Made by a program: the position numbers and the translations under genes. Below, in pieces: positions 45,364 through 54,773 of a stretch of DNA of 64,000 nucleotides. The stretch lies in assembly GCF_003148665.1 (NCBI RefSeq), contig NZ_QGGQ01000001.1:327762-391761 (forward strand), in the 5' to 3' direction. The stretch is from Maribacter polysiphoniae. Lineage in GTDB: Bacteria > Bacteroidota > Bacteroidia > Flavobacteriales > Flavobacteriaceae. The notes beneath the pieces were generated by a model. It did no database searches and was not told where the DNA came from. It saw nothing but the letters and a program-made list of their open reading frames with translations. How positions within the stretch are numbered: position 1 is the first letter of the stretch; every line of letters begins with the position of its first letter.

Positions 45364-48300
45364 ATGAGATTATTGTCTTTACTTGCCCTTGTCCTTTTGA
45401 CAACCACATCAAGTTTATTTTCCCAGAACACCACTTATGAAAAACATTGGGAACACTTGTTCAGGAATGAACGAAAAGAAGCTTTGTCGACCTTGCGCAA
45501 ATCAAAGGATGACGATATTGCCTATTTTTTATCGCAGGAGATCATAAAGGCGGAAAACGGAAATTTCACCAACCCTGATGATTTTATCCAACAATTGATG
45601 GCGTATAAGGATTTTGAGTATTACCTCTATGCGCTATGGACACAGAATTTCTTTTTCGACGGCTATATTGAAAGCGGTTTCAATAATAAGAACAGTAAGA
45701 ATATCAAGGATATCGATCTGGGTCTCATAAAGAATCCTACGGTTTTGGAAGCCATGAAATACCTGAAATCCATAGTTGCAAGACATAATAACGACTGGGA
45801 GGGCTACTACCGGAAGAATTCGGAAATGGCATCCATTAAGAAATGGCAGTATTGTGGCACCTTTGAGAACCTGAATGGCAGTGGTTTGGATATTGCCTAT
45901 GAGCCTGAGGAAAAAGCCTATTCCGAAGAGGATTTCAATGCCAATAGCAATGGTTTTGTCAATTGGTACAACAATGGTGCCTTAGCAAGGGAAGCCTATC
46001 AATTTTACTCCAATCATTCCGAATATGGGGCGGGTGTCAATTATGCGCAGACCTTTATTGCCAACCCTATTGGGCAAAGGGTGGTTTTGCGCTTGGGCAG
46101 TTCGGCCTTGGCAAAGGTTTGGGTCAATGATGTCGTGGTTTTGGAAAACACCAATGATGGCATCACCGACCTCGATGCCTATAATGTTGCATTTACATTG
46201 CCTAAAGGAGTAAACCGAATATTGGTCAAGAATGCCGACCAGAGTGGGATCGGGTATTTTATCGCCCGATTGACCGATGTTGACGGAAATGCACTCAACA
46301 ACCTGGAAGTAGACCCAACATACCGTGCCTATAACAAAAGCAGCCTGGCCAGCTTGCAACCCGTAGGTGTTGATAATTCGGTGGAAGCCTATTTTAAGGT
46401 GAAAGTTGCCCAAAACCCAAATAACTTCTTTTATACCTATTGTTTGGTAAGTACGTATTTGAGGAATTCAAAATACACCGAGGCCAAAAAAATCATTCTG
46501 CCATTGATCAAAGCCCATAACAACAGCTCCTTTTTAAGGCGTTTGTTGATTTTGAGCTATAATTTGGAAAAGGATTATACCTCCTCCCAAGAACTTCAAA
46601 AGAACATTGAAAAAGACGATGGGAAATATTACCTGTCGTATGTATATCGCTTTCAGGAGTCTGGAGAACTTTTTAAGTTGCCCATCAAGGAATTCGAAAA
46701 GTTTACCGATGAGTTCAAGGCGGCAACCGATATGCCGATATTACAGCATTCGGCGGACTTGATGTTGAGTATCCGGAAAGAGGATAAGGGTGCTATCAAG
46801 GAAAAATTGAAATATATAACCACCAATTTCAAGGATCAGACAAAACTGATCAAGTTGTACATCTCATTGTATTCCGATTATTTGAACGAGGATGAAAATG
46901 CGATTGAGGTATTGGAATCGATCAATGACCTTTATTTCGACTATCCGGCCCTTAAAAAATTGGCTGGCTTCTATGACAAACAAAACAAAAAAGAACAGGT
47001 AATACAACTTTTCAAAGAACAGTACAACGATGTTAATAGTAGTAATTCCTACCTGAAGGACTATATTGAATACCTGCATGAATATAAGAAATATGAAGAA
47101 TCGCTGCCCTTTATCAAAAAGGTATTGGACAATTATCCCTATTCCTTTATTGGGATGGAGTATATGGGAAATGCACTGGAGCAGTTGGGCAGGAAGAAAG
47201 AGGCCTTGGTGTATTACAAAAGGTCGTTGAAGCACAATGGTGGCAATAGTGCGCTCAGAAAGAAAATTGAAGACCTTTCCGGAACCAAGGATTATTTCGA
47301 GGACTTGGCAACTGGGGAGATTTATGATTTTATCGCCAAGAACCGGAATAAGGAAACCAAGAATAATTATGGGTACAATTATTTGCTCGATGAAACCTTG
47401 GTGCAATTATATGCTGAGGGTGGCTACAGAAACAAAAACAGTTATGTGGTCGAGATTACTTCGGAAAGTGGTATAGAATCAATGAAAGAACTTGATTTAG
47501 GACTTCGGGGGAATTATCGAATTACCAAGTCGGAAATTGTCAAACCCACCAAAACTGTGGTGCCTGCATCAAAAAATGGATCCAATCTGGTATTCGGTAA
47601 ATTGGAGGTCGGGGATGTTATTTATATCGATTATGAAAGTAGCTCGAGTTCAAGTGGGAGGTTTTATAAGGATTATGTAGATTATTTTCAAATGGATTCG
47701 TATCACCCAATTCTAAAGAATTCACTTAAAATCTTAGTGCCAAAGGAAAAACCGTTCAAATTTCGCATGATGAATGGGGGAGTGCCCCACCAGGAAAGGA
47801 AAATGGACGATTACATTTGCCATATTTGGCAAATAGACAATCTGAAACCCCTGGAACAACAAGAAGATTACATGCCCAGTATGGCTGATATTGCAAGATA
47901 TCTACACATAAGCACCATTGATTCATGGGATGATATTGCCACGTGGTATGCCGATCTTGTCCGCCCCCAAATGCAGATTAATTCCGATGTGGAGGAGGCC
48001 TTTAAAGAAATATTTCCCGAATCGGTCGATATGTATTTTGACAATGAAAAAGCGGAGCGGATCTATTACTACTTAATGGAGAACCTAAGTTATAGTTATG
48101 TAAGTTTTAGGCAAAGTGGTTATGTGCCACAGCGACCTGCAAAAACCATTAAATCCAAGTTGGGCGATTGTAAGGATTTTTCAACCCTATACGTGACCTT
48201 GGCGCAAATGGCGGGATTAAAGTCCCATTTGGTTTTGGTATTGACCTCGGATTATGGTAAGCAAGCAATGCTATTGCCAAGTCAGGATTTCAATCACTGT

Positions 48301-49137
48301 ATCGTAAAGGTTTTTATTGATGGTAAGCCACAGTATTTGGAACTTACCGATAATAACCTGCCCTTTAAGTCCATACCCACAAGTTTGGAGAATGCCACGG
48401 CCTTGGACATCCCCAATAAAGTGGTTAAGGATGTTCATCAGGGGGTTTATTTACTTAATGACATTGCCCATACCCCAACTGTCATTGAGAGTAATATGGT
48501 ATATCGGTTAAAGGACAAAGAACACCAACTGAAAATTGAATCGGTTTTAAAGGGTAGTATCAATTCGAATTACGCAAGTATCCTGAAAGAAGATAATTAT
48601 GAGGTCATCAAAACAAAGATCACAGATGATTTTAAAGGAAGGTTATTAGAGGATTTTAGTTTGGATTCCATTTACGATATCCAGTATGATATAAAATCAC
48701 CCGTAATCGCCTACACCTCGGATTTGACCATTAACGAAACCATTGATGAAATAGGAAGTATGAAGGTCTTTCGAATTCCGGCGGTGAACAATGCGTACAA
48801 CAGTGGAATTATTTCGGATGAAAAAAGGAACTTCCCTATCGAATACATTTTCTATGAAAATGCCGATGTCTATAAATCATCCTATAAAATTTTACTGGGC
48901 GAAAATGAAAAATTTGTTGAGGTGCCTGAAAGTGTCGATTTTAAATACAGGAAGCACAGCTACAAAATCACTTATGAGTTGATAAAACCTAATGAATTGC
49001 AAATCGATATACTGGCAAATACCTCAAAGGAAAGGATTGAACCCAGCGAGTATGAAGCGTTCAAGTCTTATGTGAAATCGGTATTGGATACAAAAGAACA
49101 ATTGATTGGCTATAAAAAGATAAAGCCACAGCCCTGA
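45364..49137 (+). CDS. Large secreted TPR protein with transglutaminase-like domain (DUF3857 type)
   Basis: A 1257-residue protein with signal peptide MRLLSLLALVLLTTTSSLFS. Residues ~30-330 are mixed; TPR-like helices fill ~330-640. A DUF3857-like beta domain follows, then a transglutaminase-like domain with the triad Cys936 (KLGDCKDFSTL), His978 (DFNHCIVKV) and Asp996 (LELTDNNLPF). A last beta-rich region closes the protein. Such proteins are frequent in Bacteroidetes; they may act as peptidases or cross-linkers in the periplasm, but the substrate is unknown. The triad looks intact. Confidence 0.82.
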   Translation: MRLLSLLALVLLTTTSSLFSQNTTYEKHWEHLFRNERKEALSTLRKSKDDDIAYFLSQEIIKAENGNFTNPDDFIQQLMAYKDFEYYLYALWTQNFFFDGYIESGFNNKNSKNIKDIDLGLIKNPTVLEAMKYLKSIVARHNNDWEGYYRKNSEMASIKKWQYCGTFENLNGSGLDIAYEPEEKAYSEEDFNANSNGFVNWYNNGALAREAYQFYSNHSEYGAGVNYAQTFIANPIGQRVVLRLGSSALAKVWVNDVVVLENTNDGITDLDAYNVAFTLPKGVNRILVKNADQSGIGYFIARLTDVDGNALNNLEVDPTYRAYNKSSLASLQPVGVDNSVEAYFKVKVAQNPNNFFYTYCLVSTYLRNSKYTEAKKIILPLIKAHNNSSFLRRLLILSYNLEKDYTSSQELQKNIEKDDGKYYLSYVYRFQESGELFKLPIKEFEKFTDEFKAATDMPILQHSADLMLSIRKEDKGAIKEKLKYITTNFKDQTKLIKLYISLYSDYLNEDENAIEVLESINDLYFDYPALKKLAGFYDKQNKKEQVIQLFKEQYNDVNSSNSYLKDYIEYLHEYKKYEESLPFIKKVLDNYPYSFIGMEYMGNALEQLGRKKEALVYYKRSLKHNGGNSALRKKIEDLSGTKDYFEDLATGEIYDFIAKNRNKETKNNYGYNYLLDETLVQLYAEGGYRNKNSYVVEITSESGIESMKELDLGLRGNYRITKSEIVKPTKTVVPASKNGSNLVFGKLEVGDVIYIDYESSSSSSGRFYKDYVDYFQMDSYHPILKNSLKILVPKEKPFKFRMMNGGVPHQERKMDDYICHIWQIDNLKPLEQQEDYMPSMADIARYLHISTIDSWDDIATWYADLVRPQMQINSDVEEAFKEIFPESVDMYFDNEKAERIYYYLMENLSYSYVSFRQSGYVPQRPAKTIKSKLGDCKDFSTLYVTLAQMAGLKSHLVLVLTSDYGKQAMLLPSQDFNHCIVKVFIDGKPQYLELTDNNLPFKSIPTSLENATALDIPNKVVKDVHQGVYLLNDIAHTPTVIESNMVYRLKDKEHQLKIESVLKGSINSNYASILKEDNYEVIKTKITDDFKGRLLEDFSLDSIYDIQYDIKSPVIAYTSDLTINETIDEIGSMKVFRIPAVNNAYNSGIISDEKRNFPIEYIFYENADVYKSSYKILLGENEKFVEVPESVDFKYRKHSYKITYELIKPNELQIDILANTSKERIEPSEYEAFKSYVKSVLDTKEQLIGYKKIKPQP

Positions 49138-49231
49138 TTTTGGCGAGAGGGTACCCAATACCCAAAAGTCTCCTTCTGCAATAGGGTAAATAACCTAAAT
49201 AAGTTAACTTTATTTCGTTAAAGCATGCATT

Positions 49232-50317
49232 ATGAAAAATAGGGTTATATCAGTCGATATTTTTAGGGGACTGACCATTGTGTTGATGATTTTAGTGAAT
49301 ACCCCGGGAACCTGGTCGCACGTGTATGCACCGTTATTGCATGCTCATTGGCACGGGTATACCCCGACCGATCTTGTATTCCCTTTTTTCCTTTTTATAG
49401 TAGGTACTTCCATTGCGTTTGCCTATCAGCATAAGACAGCGTCTGGGGCCACGTATAGGAAAATCATAGTACGTAGTTTAAAATTGGTCGGACTTGGATT
49501 GTTCCTAGGGGCGTTTACCATTACTTTCCCATTTATAAAGGACTTTGCCGACATCAGGTTTCCAGGGGTGTTGCAGCGTATCGGCGTGGTCTTCTTCTTT
49601 GCTGCCCTATTGTTCATGAATTTCAATTGGAAAAGCCTGATAGGTATCTGTGTGGCATTTTTGGTCGGCTATTGGTTGTTGATGGCCTATGTACCTGTTG
49701 AGGGGGTGGCATCTACTTTTGATCGGGCCCCCAATAATTTGGCGAATTATTTGGATGTCAAGATATTTGGTACCCACAACTATAAACCCGATTATGATCC
49801 CGAGGGACTGTTGAGTACCCTGCCCTCCATTGCAACCTCTTTATTGGGAATTTTTACAGGCCTGATCTTGACTTCTAAGAGGGAGCGTAAAGAAATGGTG
49901 CTAATGGGAATGGGAGCGGCTATGTTGGTCCTGGGGTATCTCTGGGATATGGTGTTCCCAATCAATAAAGCCCTATGGAGCAGTAGTTTTGTGTTAGTGA
50001 CCGCTGGGTGGGCCAATATGTTCCTAGCCCTAATCTATTATCTCTCCGATGTTCGGGGAATTGCATTCGGGGGTATTTTCAAAAAAGTGGGGGCCAATGC
50101 CATCACCATTTATTTTCTATCGAGCTTTACCGGTAAGGTCATGGGTAGGATACCTGTAGGCGACACGTCCTTGCACGGGTGGCTTTTTCAGAAAGTCTAT
50201 GTACACGATTTTATGTCTATGGAACTTTCCTCCCTTTTATACGGACTAACCGTGGTAAGTTTTTATGTACTACTTGCACATGTCCTCTATAAAAAGAAAA
50301 TATTCATAAAGGTGTAA
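49232..50317 (+). CDS. NagX/HGSNAT-like membrane acyltransferase, copy 2
   Basis: A 361-residue polytopic membrane protein. The start RVISVDIFRGLTIVLMILVN and the block HWHGYTPTDLVFPFFLFIVGTSIAFAY, with the His-rich loop, are close to eukaryotic-type heparan-alpha-glucosaminide N-acetyltransferase and NagX. Eleven or so helices are predicted. It is the homologue of the copy at 38880 and ends with the same type of basic YKKKIFIKV tail. In GlcNAc-using bacteria this protein is linked to chitin or glycosaminoglycan use. Its gene is unlinked to the ROK set here but close. Confidence 0.87.
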   Translation: MKNRVISVDIFRGLTIVLMILVNTPGTWSHVYAPLLHAHWHGYTPTDLVFPFFLFIVGTSIAFAYQHKTASGATYRKIIVRSLKLVGLGLFLGAFTITFPFIKDFADIRFPGVLQRIGVVFFFAALLFMNFNWKSLIGICVAFLVGYWLLMAYVPVEGVASTFDRAPNNLANYLDVKIFGTHNYKPDYDPEGLLSTLPSIATSLLGIFTGLILTSKRERKEMVLMGMGAAMLVLGYLWDMVFPINKALWSSSFVLVTAGWANMFLALIYYLSDVRGIAFGGIFKKVGANAITIYFLSSFTGKVMGRIPVGDTSLHGWLFQKVYVHDFMSMELSSLLYGLTVVSFYVLLAHVLYKKKIFIKV

Positions 50318-50323
50318 ACCTTT

Positions 50324-50917
50324 TTATTGGGAAAGGGGTTGCATCATTCGAGCAACGTATTTTCCGATTACATCAAATTCCAAATTCACGGTACTGCCTA
50401 CTTTATAGGTGTTGAACCTTGTGTTTTCGTAGGTATAGGGTATGATGGCCACACTAAAGGTGTTGGCTCCAGAATCAACTACGGTAAGGCTGACGCCATC
50501 AATGGTGATCGATCCCTTTTCGATGGTTACATTATTATAGGTAGTATCATATTCGAAGGTAAAGAACCAACTACCATCTTTTTGGGATACGGCAATGCAT
50601 TTTCCTGTCTGGTCTACATGGCCCTGTACAATATGCCCATCCAATCGGGAACCAAGGACCATGGCCCTTTCCAAATTCACCTTGTCCCCCACTGTTAATT
50701 CCCCAAGATTGGATTTTTGTAAGGTCTCCTCAATGGCGGTAACAGTATAAACTGGACCCTCAATGGCCACCACGGTTAAACAAACACCATTATGGGCAAC
50801 ACTTTGGTCAATTTTCAATTCGTCGGTTATGCCCGACTTGATGCTGATATGAAGATTGCCCCCTTCTTTTTCCAGTTGTTGAACTTCTCCCAAAGATTCG
50901 ATTATTCCCGTAAACAT
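50324..50917 (-). CDS. ribE: Riboflavin synthase, alpha subunit
   Basis: A 197-residue protein made of two similar lumazine-binding beta-barrel halves. The first begins MFTGIIESLGEV and has SVAHNGVCLTV; the second has LDGHIVQGHVDQTGKC and GSITIDGVSLTVV. The enzyme converts two 6,7-dimethyl-8-ribityllumazine molecules into riboflavin and a pyrimidine. It is divergent from pdxA with an 82-bp gap. Length and motifs are as in the family. The symbol ribE (ribC in some species) follows common use. Confidence 0.95.
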   Translation of the reverse strand: MFTGIIESLGEVQQLEKEGGNLHISIKSGITDELKIDQSVAHNGVCLTVVAIEGPVYTVTAIEETLQKSNLGELTVGDKVNLERAMVLGSRLDGHIVQGHVDQTGKCIAVSQKDGSWFFTFEYDTTYNNVTIEKGSITIDGVSLTVVDSGANTFSVAIIPYTYENTRFNTYKVGSTVNLEFDVIGKYVARMMQPLSQ

Positions 50918-50999
50918 GTGTCGTTTAAATTAAGTAGTTTTGTGTAATTGAATTAGTGTTATTTTTTAGTAATAACCACTACACAAAGGTAATTATATA

Positions 51000-52046
51000 A
51001 TGCAGGAAAGCCGAATAATAAGGGTAGGAATATCAATAGGGGATTTAAATGGAATTGGGTGTGAAGTGATACTCAAGACTTTTGAGGATACACGTATGTT
51101 GGAATTTTGCACGCCAGTGATTTTTGCTTCCAACAAGACCATAACCCACCAAAAAAACGCCTTGGGGATTACCATTAACTATAATGGGGTGCATGATGCG
51201 TCCAAAGCGATTGATGGTAAGACCAATGTAGTCAATGTTTGGAAGGAAACCCCTAAAATCGAATTTGGTAAAGAGACCAAGGAAGGTGGGGCTTATGCCA
51301 TTAAATCGCTACGGGCTGCCGTAGAGGCACTAAAAGAAGATAAAATAGATGTATTGGTCACAGCACCTATCAATAAAAAAAATATACAGTCCGAGGACTT
51401 TAAATTCCCCGGGCATACGGATTATCTGGCCAAGGAGCTTGAAGGCGAAAGTCTTATGTTCATGATTACCGACGACTTAAAGGTAGGGTTGCTCACCGAT
51501 CATATTCCGGTCAAGGATGTGCCGGCCTCCATCAATCCCATAGTAATACGGACCAAAACACGTATCATCGAGAAATCGTTACAAATGGATTTTGGTATAC
51601 GAAGGCCTAAAATCGCACTTTTGGGCATAAATCCGCATTCTGGGGACCATGGGGTAATCGGTAAGGAAGATGAAGAGATAATGAAACCGGTCATTAAGGA
51701 GATGTCCGAAGCTGGCCACTTGGTATATGGACCTTATTCGGCAGATAGTTTTTTTGGGTCCGATGGGTATAAAAAATTCGACGCCATTCTTGCTGCCTAC
51801 CACGATCAAGGACTCATACCTTTTAAAACACTGTCGTTTGGTAATGGGGTAAATTATACGGCCGGACTTTCGAAGGTGCGGACATCACCCGATCATGGTA
51901 CTGCATACGAAATAGCCGGTCAAGGTAAGGCCGACCATAATTCGTTCAAGGAGGCGCTTTTTAAAGCGATACAAATATTCAAGAATAGGGAGGAATACCG
52001 TCAGTTGACGGAAAATGCCCTGCAAAAACAGAAGATTAGACGCTGA
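51000..52046 (+). CDS. pdxA: 4-hydroxythreonine-4-phosphate dehydrogenase
   Basis: A 348-residue enzyme of vitamin B6 synthesis that oxidises 4-phosphohydroxy-L-threonine using NAD. Family blocks are clear: GISIGDLNGIGCEVILK at the N-terminus, VTAPINKKNIQ, FPGHTDYLAKEL with a metal His, LGINPHSGDHGVIGKED, YHDQGLIPFKTLSFGNGVNYTAGL and RTSPDHGTAYEIAGQG. The metal-binding His residues all seem present. It precedes the DUF177-rpmF group and is read in the same direction. Confidence 0.96.
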   Translation: MQESRIIRVGISIGDLNGIGCEVILKTFEDTRMLEFCTPVIFASNKTITHQKNALGITINYNGVHDASKAIDGKTNVVNVWKETPKIEFGKETKEGGAYAIKSLRAAVEALKEDKIDVLVTAPINKKNIQSEDFKFPGHTDYLAKELEGESLMFMITDDLKVGLLTDHIPVKDVPASINPIVIRTKTRIIEKSLQMDFGIRRPKIALLGINPHSGDHGVIGKEDEEIMKPVIKEMSEAGHLVYGPYSADSFFGSDGYKKFDAILAAYHDQGLIPFKTLSFGNGVNYTAGLSKVRTSPDHGTAYEIAGQGKADHNSFKEALFKAIQIFKNREEYRQLTENALQKQKIRR

Positions 52047-52143
52047 TTTGGGGCACAATCAACCAAAATATGATTTTTTTGATGCCTTTTACGGGATAAT
52101 TTCTTTCCAGTCAAAAGCAAATCAAAGATTTAGGTGTCAATAA

Positions 52144-52173
52144 TTGGCGTTTTAGAAAAAAAAAGTATCTTTG
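52144..52173 (+). promoter_or_regulatory. Bacteroidetes-type promoter of DUF177-rpmF
   Basis: TTGGCG at 52144-52149 and TATCTTTG at 52166-52173, with 19 nt between TTG and TA, match the -33/-7 consensus of Bacteroidetes sigma factor promoters very well. It lies ~48 bp before the DUF177 start. Confidence 0.85.
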
Positions 52174-52220
52174 CACCCGCCTTAATGTGGGCGAAAGTAT
52201 TAAAAACAAGTGTTGAAGTG

Positions 52221-52751
52221 ATGAAGCAAAAGGAGTTCAGTATTCCTTTCTCTGGTTTGAAGCAAGGAAAACACGAGTTTGATTATAATATAGACAATAC
52301 GTTCTTTGAATCTTTTGGATATAATGAGTTTAATGATGCATCATTGGAATTGCATGTGGTTCTCAATAAAATGAGTACAATGTTGGAATTGGAGATGCAG
52401 ACAGAAGGCACGGTGAATGTAGATTGTGATACAACCAGCGAACCCTATGACCAGGAAATTTCCGGTAGTATGGAGTTGGTGGTCAAATTCGGTGACGAGT
52501 TCAATGACGAGAATGATGAGATTATAATTATTCCCCATAGGGAACATCAAGTGAATATTGCACAATACGTTTATGAAATGTTGGTATTGGCCGTACCGCA
52601 AAAAAGGATTCATCCAGGTGTTTTGGATGGGACCTTACAATCGGAAGTACTCGATAGGTTGGCCGAACTTAGTCCAAAAGAAGAAAAAGACAATCGTGAA
52701 GATAGTGATCCCCGTTGGGATGAATTAAAGAAGTTACAAACGGATAAATAA
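52221..52751 (+). CDS. DUF177 (YceD-type) protein, 23S rRNA accumulation factor homologue
   Basis: A 176-residue acidic protein. ATG 52221 is chosen because the promoter lies in the upstream part of the open frame. The family pattern FSGLKQGKHEFDYNID, VNVDCDTTSEPY (here with one of the usual cysteines) and the final DPRWDELKKLQ are visible. YceD/DUF177 proteins are encoded almost everywhere before rpmF; the plant and E. coli versions affect 23S rRNA levels. It is seven bases from rpmF, so the two are co-transcribed. Confidence 0.9.
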   Translation: MKQKEFSIPFSGLKQGKHEFDYNIDNTFFESFGYNEFNDASLELHVVLNKMSTMLELEMQTEGTVNVDCDTTSEPYDQEISGSMELVVKFGDEFNDENDEIIIIPHREHQVNIAQYVYEMLVLAVPQKRIHPGVLDGTLQSEVLDRLAELSPKEEKDNREDSDPRWDELKKLQTDK

Positions 52752-52757
52752 TTAATA

Positions 52758-52955
52758 ATGGCACATCCTAAAAGAAAAATTTCCAAAACCAGGAGAGATA
52801 AGCGAAGAACGCATTACAAAGCAGTAGCCCCTACAATTGCCAAAGACCCAACAACTGGTGAAATGCACTTGTATCACAGAGCGCACTGGCATGAAGGTAA
52901 ATTATACTATAAAGGACAAATTCTTATAGATAAGACCGAGGAAGCCGAGGCTTAG
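52758..52955 (+). CDS. rpmF: 50S ribosomal protein L32
   Basis: A 65-residue basic protein beginning [20 protein letters not shown], the L32 signature. The zinc-binding cysteine pairs known from other L32 proteins are missing (no cysteine at all), as is common in flavobacterial L32. It is part of the large ribosomal subunit near the peptide exit side. Position after DUF177 and before fabH is the usual order; a terminator stands directly downstream. Confidence 0.97.
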   Translation: MAHPKRKISKTRRDKRRTHYKAVAPTIAKDPTTGEMHLYHRAHWHEGKLYYKGQILIDKTEEAEA

Positions 52956-52979
52956 ACTCGATTCTTAAGATAATAACGA

Positions 52980-53009
52980 CCCCCTGCTTGGATAAAGCGG
53001 GGTTTTTTT
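52980..53009 (+). terminator. Rho-independent terminator after rpmF
   Basis: CCCC-T-GCTT (52981-52989) pairs with AAGCGGGG (52995-53002), one bulge, followed by seven T. Confidence 0.85.
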
Positions 53010-53201
53010 ATGTCTTAATGTCAATCAATTAGCACAAGAACTATTGGGGCATTTCAATATTGGGAGAATAATCTGACAAAGGTGAATATGCTCAAATTAG
53101 TCACAAACAATGACTTTTTGGACAGATAGTCGCAAAAAATCATTATTTTTCCCCACTTTTGATGCTTTTTTGAAAGTTTTTGATTTATAACATAAGCTAA
53201 T

Positions 53202-54200
53202 ATGGGTAAACTAAGTGCAGCGATCACAGCTGTCGGGGGATATGTCCCTAAATTCATCTTGACCAACCAAATGCTCGAGGGCATGGTTGATACCAATGAT
53301 GAATGGATCACTACACGAACGGGCATCAAAGAGCGAAGGGTGCTTAAGGAAGAAGAGGGGCAAGGCTCTTCGTACCTGGCAATACAAGCCGTACATGATT
53401 TAATGAAAAAAGGGGATGTTGATCCCACCGAGATAGACTTGGTCATAGTAGCTACCGCAACCCCAGATAGCCTTGTAGCCTCAACAGCGGCTTTCGTAGC
53501 ATCTGAAATAGGGGCGACCAATGCTTTTGCCTATGATCTTTTGGCCGCTTGTTCCAGTTTTTTGTTTGGTATGTCTACAGCGGCCAGTTATATTGAATCG
53601 GGTAAATACAAAAAGGTTTTATTGATAGGGGCCGATAAAATGTCCTCTATAATTGATTATACCGACAGAACAACATGTATTATCTTTGGGGATGGCGCCG
53701 GAGCCGTTCTTTTTGAACCCAATACCGAAGGTTTGGGCATGCAGGATGAGTATTTAAGATCGGATGGTGGTGGAAGGCCTTATTTAGGCATGGACGCAGG
53801 TGGGTCTTTAATGCCGGCAACGGAAGAAACCGTAAAGAACAGAAAGCATTTTATTTACCAGGAAGGTAGAACCGTATTTAAGTTTGCGGTTTCCAACATG
53901 GCTGAAGTCGCTGCCAAAATCATGGAGCGCAACGACCTTGATGATCAGGATGTGTCATGGTTGGTGCCCCATCAGGCAAATAAGCGTATTATAGATGCCA
54001 CTGCCAATAGAATGGGATTGGACCAATCAAAAGTAATGATGAATATCAATAAATATGGTAATACAACATCCGCTACCTTACCTTTGTTACTTTATGATTA
54101 TGAAAATCAGTTAAAGAAAGGGGACAATCTTGTATTCGCTGCTTTCGGGGGTGGATTTACTTGGGGTTCCATTTATCTAAAATGGGCATATAACAAATAA
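53202..54200 (+). CDS. fabH: 3-oxoacyl-ACP synthase III
   Basis: A 332-residue thiolase-fold enzyme that condenses acetyl-CoA with malonyl-ACP and so starts fatty acid synthesis. The catalytic triad is Cys117 (LLAACSSFLFG), His257 (LVPHQANKRI) and the Asn in INKYGNTTSATLP. TNDEWITTRTGIKERR near the N-terminus and GFTWGSIYLKW at the end are also typical. It is followed at 26 bp by accB and then accC, the standard fatty-acid initiation cluster. Confidence 0.97.
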   Translation: MGKLSAAITAVGGYVPKFILTNQMLEGMVDTNDEWITTRTGIKERRVLKEEEGQGSSYLAIQAVHDLMKKGDVDPTEIDLVIVATATPDSLVASTAAFVASEIGATNAFAYDLLAACSSFLFGMSTAASYIESGKYKKVLLIGADKMSSIIDYTDRTTCIIFGDGAGAVLFEPNTEGLGMQDEYLRSDGGGRPYLGMDAGGSLMPATEETVKNRKHFIYQEGRTVFKFAVSNMAEVAAKIMERNDLDDQDVSWLVPHQANKRIIDATANRMGLDQSKVMMNINKYGNTTSATLPLLLYDYENQLKKGDNLVFAAFGGGFTWGSIYLKWAYNK

Positions 54201-54226
54201 GCAATCAATTATATAAATTATTTTCC

Positions 54227-54703
54227 ATGGATATTAAAGAAATTCAAAGCCTAATTAAGTTTGTCGCCAAATCGGGTGCGAGTGAGGTGAAGTTAGAAAC
54301 TGATGATATTAAGATCACCATTAGAACAGGTTCAGCAACCAGTGGTCATGAGACTACTTATGTGCATCAAGTGCCAGTTGCCCAGGCAACCATGGCACCA
54401 GTTGCTGCTGAGGCACCTGCACCTACAGCCGCAGATCAAAGTAAGGCTGAGGAGGATTCTAAATTCATAACCATCAAGTCACCGATCATTGGTACATTCT
54501 ACAGAAAACCTTCGCCAGATAAACCTTCATTTGTAGAAGTGGGGTCGACTATAGCCAAAGGGGATGTTCTTTGTGTTATTGAAGCGATGAAATTGTTCAA
54601 TGATATTGAATCTGAAGTTTCTGGTAAGATTGTTAAGATATTGGTCGATGATGCATCTCCGGTAGAGTTTGATCAACCTTTGTTCTTGGTTGATCCATCT
54701 TAG
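54227..54703 (+). CDS. accB: Biotin carboxyl carrier protein of acetyl-CoA carboxylase
   Basis: A 158-residue protein. Residues 1-45 form the N-terminal helical part (DIKEIQSLIKFVAKSGASEV), followed by an Ala/Pro-rich linker (~50-75). The biotinyl domain holds Lys122 in VIEAMKLFNDIES, the biotin attachment site. It carries the carboxyl group between AccC and the carboxyltransferase in the first step of fatty acid synthesis. It is directly followed by accC (70 bp). Confidence 0.97.
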   Translation: MDIKEIQSLIKFVAKSGASEVKLETDDIKITIRTGSATSGHETTYVHQVPVAQATMAPVAAEAPAPTAADQSKAEEDSKFITIKSPIIGTFYRKPSPDKPSFVEVGSTIAKGDVLCVIEAMKLFNDIESEVSGKIVKILVDDASPVEFDQPLFLVDPS

Positions 54704-54773
54704 TGCATTTTAAGTTGAAAATAAGTGCACTGCACTATTCAAAACGGAATGCTTAAACTTAAAACGACAGAAG

